From JAMXLO01 sp963791495 (GTDB lineage: Bacteria; Pseudomonadota; Alphaproteobacteria; Acetobacterales; Acetobacteraceae), in NCBI GenBank assembly GCA_963791495.1, contig CAWBST010000029.1:1-64000 (forward strand): a stretch of DNA of 64,000 nucleotides, in the 5' to 3' direction. Of the stretch, positions 47,775-59,418 are shown one piece after another; position 1 is the first letter of the stretch; each line of letters opens with the position of its first letter. The notes under the pieces were generated by a model that saw nothing but the letters and a program-made list of their open reading frames with translations, made no database searches and had not been told where the DNA came from. The position numbers and the translations under genes are program-made.

Positions 47775-48434
47775 CTAATAAAGCCCGGGAATCAGCCGCG
47801 ACGTGCGGCCGCGATAGGCATCGTACTCGGCACCGAACTCAGAGCGCAGCAGCGCCTCCTCCGCGCGGATGCGCCCGACGACGGGGACCAGGGTGAGCAC
47901 AGCCAGCATGACACCGACCCCCGACCGGAACGCCAGCCCCCAGCCGAGTGAGCTGACCAGCAGTCCCAGATAGCTGGGGTGTCGGATGATGCTGTAGATC
48001 CCTGTGGTGACCAGCGTGTGTCCCGGCTGGATGGCGACGAGCCCGCTGAACCGTCGGCCCAGGACGAATACCGGCCAAAGTCGCACCGCGCCGCCGGCGG
48101 TGAACAGAACGACTCCCAGCCATCGGACCCCATCGCCGCCGAATGTCCAGAAGTCGAGGCGATCCGTCAGGGCCGGCAGATAGCCGTTCAGCAGTCCGAT
48201 CACGGCAAAGGCCGCGAGAACCCAGCGATTGCTGCGATCCTCGCGTTCGCCCGGACTGAGGTTGCCGGCGGAGAACAGCGACACCCCGGTCATGACCACA
48301 ACCACGATCGTAAGTGCGGTCAGGGGAGGGTGGGAGAAGAAGGCGGCAAAGCCACCCCAGCCGAGGATCGCCAGGCCGAGATAGGCTGCGGTCCCGGCAA
48401 TAGCGGTGAGTACCAGTCTGGGCGTCGGTGTCAT
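47775..48434 (-). CDS. Isoprenylcysteine carboxyl methyltransferase (ICMT/PEMT)-like membrane protein
   Basis: 219 residues from ATG 48434, with about five hydrophobic segments. The C-terminal part shows the family motif HTLVTTGIYSIIRHPSYLGL (R-H-P-x-Y-x-G), followed by an E-rich end (RAEEALLRSEFGAEYDAYRG). Bacterial members are AdoMet-dependent methyltransferases of unknown substrates, acting at the inner membrane. It is divergent from the kinase gene (66 bp). Confidence 0.75.
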   Translation of the reverse strand: MTPTPRLVLTAIAGTAAYLGLAILGWGGFAAFFSHPPLTALTIVVVVMTGVSLFSAGNLSPGEREDRSNRWVLAAFAVIGLLNGYLPALTDRLDFWTFGGDGVRWLGVVLFTAGGAVRLWPVFVLGRRFSGLVAIQPGHTLVTTGIYSIIRHPSYLGLLVSSLGWGLAFRSGVGVMLAVLTLVPVVGRIRAEEALLRSEFGAEYDAYRGRTSRLIPGLY

Positions 48435-48499
48435 GGCGGTTCCCTCGGGACAGTGAACGCCAGTGGCGCGGCGCCTCCGCCTGTTGCTATGTCGCACAC

Positions 48500-50539
<2,040 letters not shown>

Positions 50540-51888
50540 CCATTCGTCCCATTCGGGAACTCCTGGCCGCCGTTCATGGCTCGCCGGCGCAGTGGTGTCC
50601 CTGCTCGTGGGCTGCGCACCAACCGCCCAGACCCCTGCACCCATCGCGGCGGCAGCACCGCCAGCATCGCCACCGCCGGTACAGCCGGTGCCGTTTCCCC
50701 AGGCCGTGCTGAATGCCGCGAACGCGGTCTTCTCCGGCGCACCTGTCGGTCCCCAGCAGCGCCAGGTCGTGGTGATCGATCCGCTAGTGAACGGCGTGAC
50801 CGGCGAGCAGTCGGTGGCAACGCAGCAGATTCAGAACCAGATCATCGCGCTGGCGCAGGCGAAGTATCCGCAGTTCGACATCCAGCCCTTCTCAGCCGCA
50901 GCGGTCAGCAAGGGTCCCGACGTGATGGTCGGCACGTTCACCCCGGTGAATGCTCAGGGCCAGACCGCCGGCACGCGCGAGGGTTACAGGTTCTGCCTGG
51001 TGATGGTGGACCTGCGCGCCGGCAAGACAGTCGCCAAGGGCGTGGCGCGTGCGCGCATGGACGGTGTCGACACAACGCCGACCGGATTCTTCCGCGACAG
51101 TCCGGGCTGGACCAACGACACCAGCGTCAAGAGCTATATCGACACATGCCAGGCCACCAAGGTCGGCGATCCGATCAGCCAGACCTACCTCAACGGCATC
51201 ATGACAGCGTCTCTCGTCAGCGAGGCGATCAACGCCTACGACACGAGCCGTTATCGCGAAGCGCTCGACCTCTACACGACGGCAGAGAAGACGCCGGCCG
51301 GCAATCAGCTGCGTGTATACAACGGTCTCTATCTGACGAACTGGAAACTTGGCCAGCGTGACCAGGCCGAGGATGCGTTCGGGCGGGTGGTCGATTACGG
51401 GCTCGACAGCAATGCACTCGGGGTGAAGATCCTGTTCCGTCCGGGAACGACCTCGCTCGACACCGCACAGCAGACGACCGGGCCTTACGACATGTGGCTG
51501 AGAGAGATCGCCACTCACAGCGCGAGCCGGAAGGCCTGCCTGCAGGTGACAGGCAACAGCAGCCCGACGGGGTCCGCCGTGCTCAATGATCAGTTGTCGC
51601 AGTTGCGCGCCGAATATGTGAAAGGCCGGCTCGAGACGGATGCACCTTCCTTGCAGGGCCACCTGATTGCCACGGGCGTCGGATCGAAGAACAATCTGAT
51701 CGGCACCGGGGCGGACGATCTGTCCGATGCGCTGGACCGAAGGGTCGAGTTCAAGGTGATCCAGAGCTGCTGAGCGAGATGGGACAGGCACGCATGGACC
51801 AACAGAGCACAACGATCTCTCGGCGCGTCGATGTGCTGCCGCGCGAGAGCATCGAATTGCGCACGATCGCATTTCATTCAGCCTGAAC

Positions 51889-52632
51889 ATGCGCGGACTG
51901 AATGGCAGGCGGGTGATTCTCACCGGCGGCGCGAGCGGCATCGGCCGCGCTGCCGCGCTGCGCCTGGCGCAGGAAGGCTGCGTGCTGGGGATCTTCGATC
52001 TCGATGAAGCCGGCGCGCAGGCGACTGCCGCACAGTGCGGCGAGGCGCAGGCGTATCGCGTCGATATCACCGATCGCGCGCAGGTCGCCGCGGCGGTCGC
52101 GTCGTTCGAGGCCGCCTTTGGCGCGGTGCAGGGATTGGCGAATGTCGCGGGTTGGGACACGCCGATCGACTTCCTCGATACCGACCGTGCGCTGTGGGAC
52201 AAGGTCGTGCAGATCAACCTGTATGGCCCGCTGAACATGCACCACGTCGTTGCGCGCGGCATGGCCGAACGCGGGTTCGGCCGCGTGGTGAATGTGTCGT
52301 CCGATGCAGGACGGGTGGGTTCGTCAGGCGAGGCGGTGTACTCAGCGTGCAAGGGCGGCATCATCGCCTTCACCAAGACGCTGGCGCGCGAACTGGCGCG
52401 CAAGGGCGTCACGCTGAACGTGGTGTGTCCCGGACCGACCGACACGCCGCTGTTCGACAATTTCCGCGCGGCGTCCCCCTCGATCGGCGATGCATTGGCG
52501 CGGGCCATTCCGTTGCGGCGGCTGGGCAAGCCGGACGACTACGCCGGGATGATCGCATTCCTGCTGTCGGACGATGCGGAGTACATGACAGGCCAGACGA
52601 TCAGCGTGTCCGGCGGACTGACGATGGCGTAA
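51889..52632 (+). CDS. Short-chain dehydrogenase/reductase, BadH-like
   Basis: 247 residues. TGGASGIGRAAALRLAQEG, GIFDLDEAG (Asp, NAD(H)), NVAGWDTPIDF, VVNVSSDAGRVGSSGEAVYS with the YSACK catalytic pair, and MTGQTISVSGGLTMA at the end. It resembles 2-hydroxycyclohexanecarboxyl-CoA dehydrogenase (BadH) of benzoate degradation, from general similarity. It starts the catabolic-looking block; a palindromic repeat (52674-52751) lies directly after it. Confidence 0.85.
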   Translation: MRGLNGRRVILTGGASGIGRAAALRLAQEGCVLGIFDLDEAGAQATAAQCGEAQAYRVDITDRAQVAAAVASFEAAFGAVQGLANVAGWDTPIDFLDTDRALWDKVVQINLYGPLNMHHVVARGMAERGFGRVVNVSSDAGRVGSSGEAVYSACKGGIIAFTKTLARELARKGVTLNVVCPGPTDTPLFDNFRAASPSIGDALARAIPLRRLGKPDDYAGMIAFLLSDDAEYMTGQTISVSGGLTMA

Positions 52633-52673
52633 GAACACCTGTCAGGCAGCGTAGCCAGACGCCTCCTCCCTTC

Positions 52674-52751
52674 GTCATTCCCACGCAAGCGGGAATCCCG
52701 GGCAACGGGACGGACCTCGGAATGCTGGATTCCCGCTTGCGCGGGAATGAC
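52674..52751. repeat. Palindromic intergenic repeat (GTCATTCCCGC type), second copy
   Basis: gtcattcccacgcaagcggg (52674 onward) pairs with the arm ending cccgcttgcgcgggaatgac (to 52751). It is the same family as 44587-44663. Confidence 0.7.
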
Positions 52752-52786
52752 GAGTGAGAGCTTGTGCGCAGTGGTGCAACACGGGT

Positions 52787-53548
52787 TCACTCAAGGCCGA
52801 TGCGACGACGGAAGTCATCGTTGCCCAGCGCAAACTCCTTGCCGGCGAGATCGTCGGCCTCCTCGCTGCACAGATACACGATCGCCCGCGCTGGATGCGC
52901 AACGGGTGTGAGTTGCTCGCGCGGGATTCTGCTGACCATGTTGACGCCCGAGGCACGGATCGTCACCTGCATGTCGGTGTCCGTCGTGCCTGGCTGAAAT
53001 CCAAACACGCGAATGCCGGCCGGGCGATGCTCCAGGTCGATCGAGCGCGTCAGCATCGCCAATCCCGCCTTGCCGGCACAGTAAGCGCTCCAGCCTTCCA
53101 GCGGCCGATGCGCGGCACCCGAAGACACGTTGATGATATCGCCATGTCCACGCTCGATCATGCCGGGCAGCACCGCACGGATGACGTAATATGCGCCGAT
53201 CAGGTTGATCTCGATGCTGCGCGCCCATTCGGCGGGATCGGCTTCACCGACCATGCTGATCGGCTCGATGACACCGGCGTTGTTCACCAGAACATCAGGC
53301 GGCCCGAAGCGCTCCGTCGTTTCCTGCACAAGCCGCTGGCACGCGGCGTAATCCGACACGTCGCATGCGATCGCTGCCGCCTTGCCGCCGGCTGCGTTGA
53401 TCTGGCGCGCATTCGCCTCTGCCTGTGCGGTGGTGCGCGCCGCAAGCACCACCGACGCGCCTGCCTCGCCAAGCGCAAGCGCAGCGGCGGCGCCGATCCC
53501 TCGGCTTGCACCCGTTACGATTGCAACCTTTCCGGCCAGACCTGGCAT
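52787..53548 (-). CDS. Short-chain dehydrogenase/reductase
   Basis: 253 residues from MPGLAGKVAIVTGASRGIGA (ATG at 53548); the frame is open further upstream without similarity. NNAGVIEPISM, catalytic Ser (INVSSGAAHRP) and YCAGK are present. The C-terminus lacks the usual VTGxxxxVDGG, reading LAGKEFALGNDDFRRRIGL instead, which is unusual but seen in sugar- and hydroxyacid-acting SDRs. It is divergent from the alpha/beta-hydrolase gene (112 bp). Confidence 0.85.
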   Translation of the reverse strand: MPGLAGKVAIVTGASRGIGAAAALALGEAGASVVLAARTTAQAEANARQINAAGGKAAAIACDVSDYAACQRLVQETTERFGPPDVLVNNAGVIEPISMVGEADPAEWARSIEINLIGAYYVIRAVLPGMIERGHGDIINVSSGAAHRPLEGWSAYCAGKAGLAMLTRSIDLEHRPAGIRVFGFQPGTTDTDMQVTIRASGVNMVSRIPREQLTPVAHPARAIVYLCSEEADDLAGKEFALGNDDFRRRIGLE

Positions 53549-53659
53549 CGCCGCGCCTCCTTTTGTTCGTGCCGCTTTATGGCACAGCTGAGCGATTGGA
53601 CAAGCGAGGCTACCGATGAGTATCCTGCGCCCAACGCAAGTGGGTGGAAGGGGATCTTG

Positions 53660-54445
53660 ATGCCGAGCAGCGTGACCTGGAACGAGACCACGATTCCAAT
53701 CGCGGGTACCAAGCTGCACCTGACGCGCGGCGGCAGCGGTCGGCCGGTGCTGGTTCTGCATCACGACATCGGCACGCCGGATCGCCTATCGTTCTACGAT
53801 ACGCTGGCGCGGAGCTTCGATGTGCTGGTGCCGCATCATCCCGGCTGGGGAAAGTCGGAGCGGCCGCAATGGCTGCGCAGCGTGCGTGACATAGCCGCGA
53901 TGCACAGCTGGCTGCTCGGCGATCTCGGTCTGAGCGACGTGTCGCTGGTGGGTCTCGGCTTCGGCGGCTGGATCGCCGCCGAGATGGCCACCCAGTCGCC
54001 GACCGCGTACCGCAAGCTGGTGCTGGTCGGCGCAATGGGGATCAACCCGCCTGACGGCTACATCGCGGACCAGGCGATCGTGTCCTATCTCGATTATCCG
54101 CAGGCTGGCTTCCACGATCAGGCGGCATTCACGCGTATCTACGGCGACGTATCGACGGATCAGCTCGAGCAGTGGGACATCTGCCGCGAGATGGTATTCC
54201 GCACCGCGTGGAAACCGTACATGTACAGCCAGACTCTGCCGCACCTGCTGGGCGGGGTGAAGACGCCGGCGCTGGTGGTGTGGGGCGACGATGACAAGCA
54301 CGTGCCGAAGAGCGCGGGCGATGCCTACGTGAAGGCGCTGCGTAACGCGCGGCTGGAAACCGTGTCCAGCTGCGGGCATTATGTCGATATGGAAAAGCCG
54401 GACGAGCTGGCCAGGCTCGTTTCGACGTTCGTCAACGCGAACTGA
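53660..54445 (+). CDS. Alpha/beta-hydrolase-fold protein with Gly at the nucleophile position
   Basis: 261 residues from ATG 53660 (GGAAGGGGA upstream). The alpha/beta-hydrolase frame is clear: LHHDIGTP (oxyanion-region), HHPGWGKSERP, the acidic residue in VVWGDDDKHVP and the His in SSCGHYVDMEKPDEL. The nucleophile elbow G-x-S-x-G instead reads VGLGFGGWIAAEM, placing Gly where Ser should be. It is 12 bp upstream of a luciferase-like monooxygenase gene, so one transcript is likely. Possible functions: a non-catalytic or lyase-type fold member, or hydrolysis by another residue. Confidence 0.85.
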   Translation: MPSSVTWNETTIPIAGTKLHLTRGGSGRPVLVLHHDIGTPDRLSFYDTLARSFDVLVPHHPGWGKSERPQWLRSVRDIAAMHSWLLGDLGLSDVSLVGLGFGGWIAAEMATQSPTAYRKLVLVGAMGINPPDGYIADQAIVSYLDYPQAGFHDQAAFTRIYGDVSTDQLEQWDICREMVFRTAWKPYMYSQTLPHLLGGVKTPALVVWGDDDKHVPKSAGDAYVKALRNARLETVSSCGHYVDMEKPDELARLVSTFVNAN

Positions 54446-54457
54446 AGGGAGCGCGCC

Positions 54458-55699
54458 ATGCACCTGATGTATTTCACTGAACAGCCGATGGCCGCCTACG
54501 ATGCGAAGGAGGGCCTGAAATACGGCGCGACCGCGCTGACCTTCTCCAACAGCCACTACGATTCGGTGGCGGCGAGCCGGCTCTACAACGAGTACCTCGA
54601 AGAATACATCATGGCCGACGAGTGGGGCGTCGACGGCATCATGCTGAACGAACACCACAATGCACCGTTCTGCATGCAGGCCCGGACCAACATGTTCGGC
54701 GCGATCCTCGCGGCGGTGACGAAGCGCGCGAAGATCGTCTTCCTCGGCAACCCGCTGCCGCTGTCGGACAATCCGGTGCAGCTCGCCGAAGAGATTGCGA
54801 TGATCGACATGGTCTCGAAAGGCCGGGTGGTGTCGGGCTTCGTGCGCGGCGGCGGACAGGAGCAGTTGGCCAACGGGGTGAACCCTGCGTACAACCGGGA
54901 GCGCTTCGTCGAGGCGCATGATCTCGTCACCAAGACCTGGACCACTCCGGGTCCGTTCCGCTGGGAAGGCACGCATTACCAGCATCGCGTGGTGAACCCG
55001 TGGGCGGTGCCGTTGCAGAAGCCGTATCCACGGGTGTGGATACCAGGCGTCCTGTCGCGCGAGACGGTGATCTGGACCGCGCAGCAGCGCTATCCGTACA
55101 TTGCGCTGAACACCGCGATCGACGCGACAAAGACGATCTGGGACACCTACTCGAAGGCGGCTGCGGATGTCGGCTACACCGCCGGTCCCGAGAACTTCGG
55201 CTACCTGATCCGCGTGCACGTGCAGGACACCGAAGAGAAGGCGCTGCAGAACGCGCGGCAGTTCATGTGGATGCAGGGCGAGTTCACCGGGCTCGCGCAT
55301 CCGGTGTGGGCCAACCCGTCCGGCTACTTCTCGCCGTCCGGCCGTCGTGGCTTTGTCGAGTTCGCAGTGGGGCGCGCGAAGAACCCGCGCGGTCAGCCCA
55401 CATTCGAGGAGCAGGTCCACGACACGATGATCGTCGCGGGCACGCCCGACCAGGTGATCGAGCGGCTGAAGTACCTGATCGAGCACACGCGTCCCGGCAT
55501 CATGGGCCTGTGGGGCAACGACGGCACCGTGTCCGCGGTCGATCGGCGCCGGTGCATCGAGCTTCTGGTAAAGGAGGTGATGCCCGCGGTGAAGGAGCAC
55601 GGCAAGTCGCTCGGCCTGAATGATCCGTGGGAGGCCAACGCACCGGTGCATCTGCGCTACTCGACCGACATCCCGGTGCAGAGGGAGGCGGCGGAGTAG
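54458..55699 (+). CDS. LLM-class (luciferase-like) flavin-dependent oxidoreductase
   Basis: 413 residues, MHLMYFTEQPMAAYDA, ATG with GGGAG upstream. The bacterial luciferase TIM-barrel: DEWGVDGIMLNEHHN (EHH motif), KIVFLGNPLPLSDNPVQLAE, GRVVSGFVRGGGQE, and C-terminal VAGTPDQVIERLKYL. Members use reduced flavin supplied by a partner reductase, none of which is adjacent. The coupling with the hydrolase-fold gene suggests sequential steps on the same unknown substrate (e.g. oxidation then cleavage or hydration). Confidence 0.88.
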   Translation: MHLMYFTEQPMAAYDAKEGLKYGATALTFSNSHYDSVAASRLYNEYLEEYIMADEWGVDGIMLNEHHNAPFCMQARTNMFGAILAAVTKRAKIVFLGNPLPLSDNPVQLAEEIAMIDMVSKGRVVSGFVRGGGQEQLANGVNPAYNRERFVEAHDLVTKTWTTPGPFRWEGTHYQHRVVNPWAVPLQKPYPRVWIPGVLSRETVIWTAQQRYPYIALNTAIDATKTIWDTYSKAAADVGYTAGPENFGYLIRVHVQDTEEKALQNARQFMWMQGEFTGLAHPVWANPSGYFSPSGRRGFVEFAVGRAKNPRGQPTFEEQVHDTMIVAGTPDQVIERLKYLIEHTRPGIMGLWGNDGTVSAVDRRRCIELLVKEVMPAVKEHGKSLGLNDPWEANAPVHLRYSTDIPVQREAAE

Positions 55700-55713
55700 A
55701 AGGCTTGCGTCTG

Positions 55714-55730
55714 GTAAGGAGCGTCCTTAC
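55714..55730. promoter_or_regulatory. Inverted repeat gtaagga-gcg-tccttac, probable antitoxin operator
   Basis: A perfect 7-bp dyad with a 3-nt spacer lies 28 bases before the antitoxin start. MazE/AbrB-type antitoxins bind such palindromes and repress their own operon; the role here is inferred from position. Confidence 0.5.
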
Positions 55731-55758
55731 ATAAGGGCGCTTCTCGCCAGGGCAACCG

Positions 55759-55992
55759 ATGATCACGAGCAAGCTAACCACCAAAGCGCAGACGACCATT
55801 CCGCGAGCGGTCCGCAACGCGCTCGGCGTGAAGGAAGGCGATGAACTCGCCTACGAGATCGAGGACGGCCGGGTGGTGCTGACCAAAGCATCACCGCGTC
55901 TGCCCCGAAAGGGCGTTCCTTTCGAAGACCCGTTCGCGGCGTTCTGGGAATGGGATACCGACGAAGACGAGCGGGCTTTCGCGAACTTCTAA
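55759..55992 (+). CDS. AbrB/MazE-family antitoxin
   Basis: 77 residues. The SpoVT/AbrB swapped-hairpin DNA-binding domain fills residues 1-45 (KLTTKAQTTIPRAVRNALGV, then GDELAYEIEDGRVVL). The C-terminal acidic tail FWEWDTDEDERAF likely wraps the toxin and blocks it. The stop codon TAA overlaps the toxin ATG by one base (TAATG), so translation is coupled. Confidence 0.9.
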   Translation: MITSKLTTKAQTTIPRAVRNALGVKEGDELAYEIEDGRVVLTKASPRLPRKGVPFEDPFAAFWEWDTDEDERAFANF

Positions 55993-56369
55993 TGGGTCGA
56001 CAGCCGTCGCACCAACGTCACGCATTCTCTGTGTGGGACGTTGCGCGGGTGGCATTTCCATTTGCCGATAGCCCTATACACCGCAACCGGCCTGCCCTCG
56101 TGATCAGCACACCTGACGTTCATGAACGCTTTGGCGTGCTTTGGGTGTTGATGATCACCAGCGCCGGGCGGACGCACTGGCCAGGTGACATAACGATTTC
56201 AGACCTGGCTGAGGCAGGTCTGCCGGTCCCTTGCGTCGTACGCACTGAGAAGGTCGCGACGATTGACACACGCTTTGCAGAACGGGCCGGGAGGCTTGCG
56301 GAGCAGGATCGACCAAATGTCGTCAGGTCGCTCCGCCGATTGCTGGATTCCGTGCTGGTAATGTCGTGA
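55992..56369 (+). CDS. PemK/MazF-like toxin (putative mRNA interferase)
   Basis: 125 residues from the ATG that overlaps the antitoxin stop. The PemK/MazF fold shows VWDVARVAFPFADSPIHRNR followed by PALVIS, VLMITSA, and the C-terminal VVRTEKVATID. It resembles endoribonucleases that cut mRNA at short sequences; the first residues are a little longer than in classic MazF. The pair is complete and intact. It is convergent with the acyl-CoA synthetase gene, abutting it. Confidence 0.85.
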   Translation: MGRQPSHQRHAFSVWDVARVAFPFADSPIHRNRPALVISTPDVHERFGVLWVLMITSAGRTHWPGDITISDLAEAGLPVPCVVRTEKVATIDTRFAERAGRLAEQDRPNVVRSLRRLLDSVLVMS

Positions 56370-57970
56370 TCAGGATCGCGTCCTCTCCCTCAGCTCGAAC
56401 TTCTGGATCTTCCCGGTTGAAGTCTTCGGTAGCGGCCCGAAGCTGACGAACCTTGGGCACTTGAAGTGCGCGAGATGCATCCGGCACCAGGCGATGATGT
56501 CCGCCTCGGTCACACCGCTCGCACCAGGCTTCAGTGTGACGAAGGCCTGCGGCGTCTCGCCCCACTTCTCATCGGACCGAGCCACGACCGCCGCCTCCAT
56601 CACGTCGGGATGCTGGTAGAGCACCTCCTCAACCTCCAATGAGCTGATGTTCTCGCCGCCCGATATGATGATGTCCTTCGCGCGATCCTTGATCTCCACG
56701 TAGCCGTCAGGATGCATCACCGCGAGATCGCCGGTATGGAACCAGCCACCGGCAAACGCCTCGGCGCTGGCAGATGGATTCTTCAAATACCCCTTCATCA
56801 CCGTGTTGCCGCGCAGCATGAGCTCGCCCATTGTCGCGCCGTCCGCCGGCACCGGCGTCATCGTCGCAGGATCCAACACTGCGGCGTCCTCCAGCGTTGG
56901 TGTGTTCACGCCTTGCCGCGCCATGAACGCCGACTTCTGCTCGATCGGCATATCATCGAGACCGGGCTGCCACATGCACACAGTGGACGGTCCGTAGCTT
57001 TCCGTCAGGCCGTAAAGATGCGTGACCGCGAAGCCCATCGCCTCCATGCGCGTAATGACGGTGCTTGGCGGCGCGGCACCGCCGGTGGCGATCTGCACAG
57101 TCTGAGGGAACGGCCGGCGTGCGTCCTCGGGGGCATGGATCAGCATGCTCAGCACTACCGGCGCACCGCACATATGCGTCACGCCGTGTTCGGCGATTGC
57201 GGCGAAGATCGGCGCGGGTTCCACGCGGCGAAGACAGACATGCGTGCCGCCGGCGAGAGTCACCGCCCAGGTATAGGTCCAGCCATTGCAATGGAACATC
57301 GGCAGCGTCCACAGATAGACGCTGTGCGGTGACAGCCCGAACGTCAGAGCGTTGCCGCATGCGTTCAGATAGGCGCCGCGATGATGCAGCACCACGCCCT
57401 TCGGATTGCCGGTCGTGCCGGACGTGTAGTTCAGCGCAATCGCCTGCCACTCATCGTCGGGCAGCCGCACCGGAAACTCCGCACTGCCACCCGCTATGAA
57501 CGCCTCATATTCGGTGTCGATGTTCACCACTCGGATCCGACGCCCGCTCTGCGCCAGGGCGCGCGTCATCACTTCGGCGAATTCGCCATCGACCAGCACG
57601 ACCTTCGCTTCCGAATGCTGCAGGATGAACGCGACTGCTCCCGCATCGAGCCTTATGTTGATCGAGCACAGCACCGCACCGAGCATCGGCACGGCGTAGT
57701 GCGCCTCCAGCATCTCGGGAATGTTGGGCGCCATGATCGCGACGGTATCGTCCTTGCCCACGCCGGCGCCGCCAAGGCCGATGCCAGCCGACGCGCGCGC
57801 TCGAGGAACTGCGCATAGGTGTAGCGCCGTTCGCCATGGATCACGGCGACGCGCGGCCCATACACACGAGCCGCGCGTACCAGGAACGAAACCGGCGACA
57901 GCGGCACATAATTCGCCGCCGTGCGATCGAGGTTCTGTTCATATATGGACACGGTATTGTCCTTGCGCAT
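56370..57970 (-). pseudogene. Acyl-CoA synthetase (AMP-forming), one frameshift
   Basis: About 533 residues when mended. The N-terminus MRKDNTVSIYEQNLDRTAAN and VIHGERRYTYAQF is in one frame and the rest, from VGKDDTVAIMAPNIPEM, in another, joined near 57777 (GGCC, one C missing). Core motifs: YTSGTTGNPKGV (AMP-binding P-loop), HLYGLTESYGPS, GWFHTGDLA and KDIIISGGENISS, with the adenylation Lys in TSTGKIQKFELR. It makes an acyl-CoA thioester from a fatty or alicyclic/aromatic acid. Members near DmdB and medium-chain ligases look similar; substrate unknown. Its position next to LLM and SDR genes suggests the same pathway. Confidence 0.85.
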
Positions 57971-58058
57971 GTGATTCCCTTCACCTAGCGTAAGTCAGGA
58001 AAGCCGATCGTGGAACGTTGGCTGACTATAAGTGTGTGACTGAAAGAAAGGACACGCC

Positions 58059-59408
58059 GTGCGTCAGATGGTTCTGGTGGGCTTCCTGCAGGCACAGAAC
58101 TGTACGACGCTGGCAAGTTCGTGGCGCCATCCGGAGTCGCGGACGGATTTCACGACGGCTGCCTACTACCAGAAGATCGGCCAGGTGCTGGAGGAAGGAA
58201 AGTTCCAGCTCGCCTTCTTCGACGACAGGCTGGCGATGCCCGACATCTACGACGGCGGCAATCCGGCCCAGGTCGTGGCAAACGGCGTGCGCGTCGTGAA
58301 GATGGACCCGGTGGCGACATTGTTGGCGATGGGATTCGGCACGCAGCGTCTCGGCATCGGTTCGACCGCCTCGACCACCTACTACGAGCCGTTCGATGTC
58401 GCTCGCAGGTTCCAGACAGTGGATCACATGCTGGGAGGACGCGCGGCGTGGAACGTGGTGACGTCCGTCAACGACGGCGAGGCCCAGAACATGGGCCGCG
58501 AGGTGCACCTGGCGCATGACCTGCGCTACGACCGTGCCGACGAATTCATGGAGATCGTACTCGGCTGCTGGGATGGCTGGGACGACGATGCGCTGGTTGT
58601 CGACAAGCAGAGCGGTCTGTTCGCCGACCCCGACAAGGTGCACCGCATGGAGTATCGCGGGAAGTACCTGTCCTCGCGGGGCACCTTCACCGTACCGCGT
58701 TCGCCGCAGGGCCATCCTGTCATCATCCAGGCGGGCTCGTCCGATCGCGGCCAGCAGTTCGCGGAGCGCTGGGCGGAGACCGTATTCGTCGGCTATCCCG
58801 ACTTCGAGGAAGGCAAGCGACGGTATGCCGCCTTCAAGCAGGGTATCGCCGGGCTTGGACGCGACCCGGATTTGGTGACGGTCAATACGATTGCCTATCC
58901 GGTCGCCGCCGCGACAAAGTCCGAGGCCGAGGACAAGATGGCGCTGATCGACAAGCTGTACCGCGAGGTCGATGGGCTGTCGCTGCTGTCCGAGGCGCTG
59001 AACTTCGACTTTGCGGCGAAGGGCATGGACGAGCCGTTCAGCGACCGGGAGCTGGAAGGCATGTCGGGCATGCAGGCGATGCGCGACCGGGTGATGCGGG
59101 TGATCGGCCGCAATCCGACGGTGCGCGATTTCCTGAACGTGACGCGGCGTGGCCGCCCGCGTGAGGCGATCGTCGGCGGGCCGAAGGAGATCGCCGATCG
59201 GCTGGAGAAGTGGTTCGTCGAGCGCGCCTGCGACGGCTATGTTGTCGGCGGCACGCACACGCCGGGCACGTTCGAGGATTTCGTGAAGTTCGTGGTGCCG
59301 GAACTGCAGCGCCGCGGGATCTTCCAGAAGGACTACAAAGGCGCGACGCTGCGGGAGAACCTGGGGTTGCCATGGCCGCGGCGCGGCTGGTGGAAGGCGG
59401 ACGCATAG
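58059..59408 (+). CDS. LLM-class flavin-dependent monooxygenase, NtaA/SnaA/DszA type
   Basis: 449 residues from a GTG with AAAGG about 8 nt upstream. Typical group features: WRHPESRTDF, LAFFDDRLAMPD, STASTTYYEPFDVARRFQTV, GRAAWNVVTSVN, and SPQGHPVIIQAGSSDRGQQF, matching two-component FMNH2 monooxygenases for nitrilotriacetate, sulfones or similar. A reductase is not nearby. It is divergent from the acyl-CoA synthetase and directly upstream of the DUF1326 gene (10 bp). Likely oxygenates the same kind of organic substrate as the rest of the cluster. Confidence 0.9.
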   Translation: MRQMVLVGFLQAQNCTTLASSWRHPESRTDFTTAAYYQKIGQVLEEGKFQLAFFDDRLAMPDIYDGGNPAQVVANGVRVVKMDPVATLLAMGFGTQRLGIGSTASTTYYEPFDVARRFQTVDHMLGGRAAWNVVTSVNDGEAQNMGREVHLAHDLRYDRADEFMEIVLGCWDGWDDDALVVDKQSGLFADPDKVHRMEYRGKYLSSRGTFTVPRSPQGHPVIIQAGSSDRGQQFAERWAETVFVGYPDFEEGKRRYAAFKQGIAGLGRDPDLVTVNTIAYPVAAATKSEAEDKMALIDKLYREVDGLSLLSEALNFDFAAKGMDEPFSDRELEGMSGMQAMRDRVMRVIGRNPTVRDFLNVTRRGRPREAIVGGPKEIADRLEKWFVERACDGYVVGGTHTPGTFEDFVKFVVPELQRRGIFQKDYKGATLRENLGLPWPRRGWWKADA

Positions 59409-59418
59409 GAGGCACGCG

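Noticed and set aside
53786..55651. 621-residue minus-strand open frame opposite the hydrolase and LLM genes
   Set aside because: The plus frames match known families; the minus frame is a shadow.
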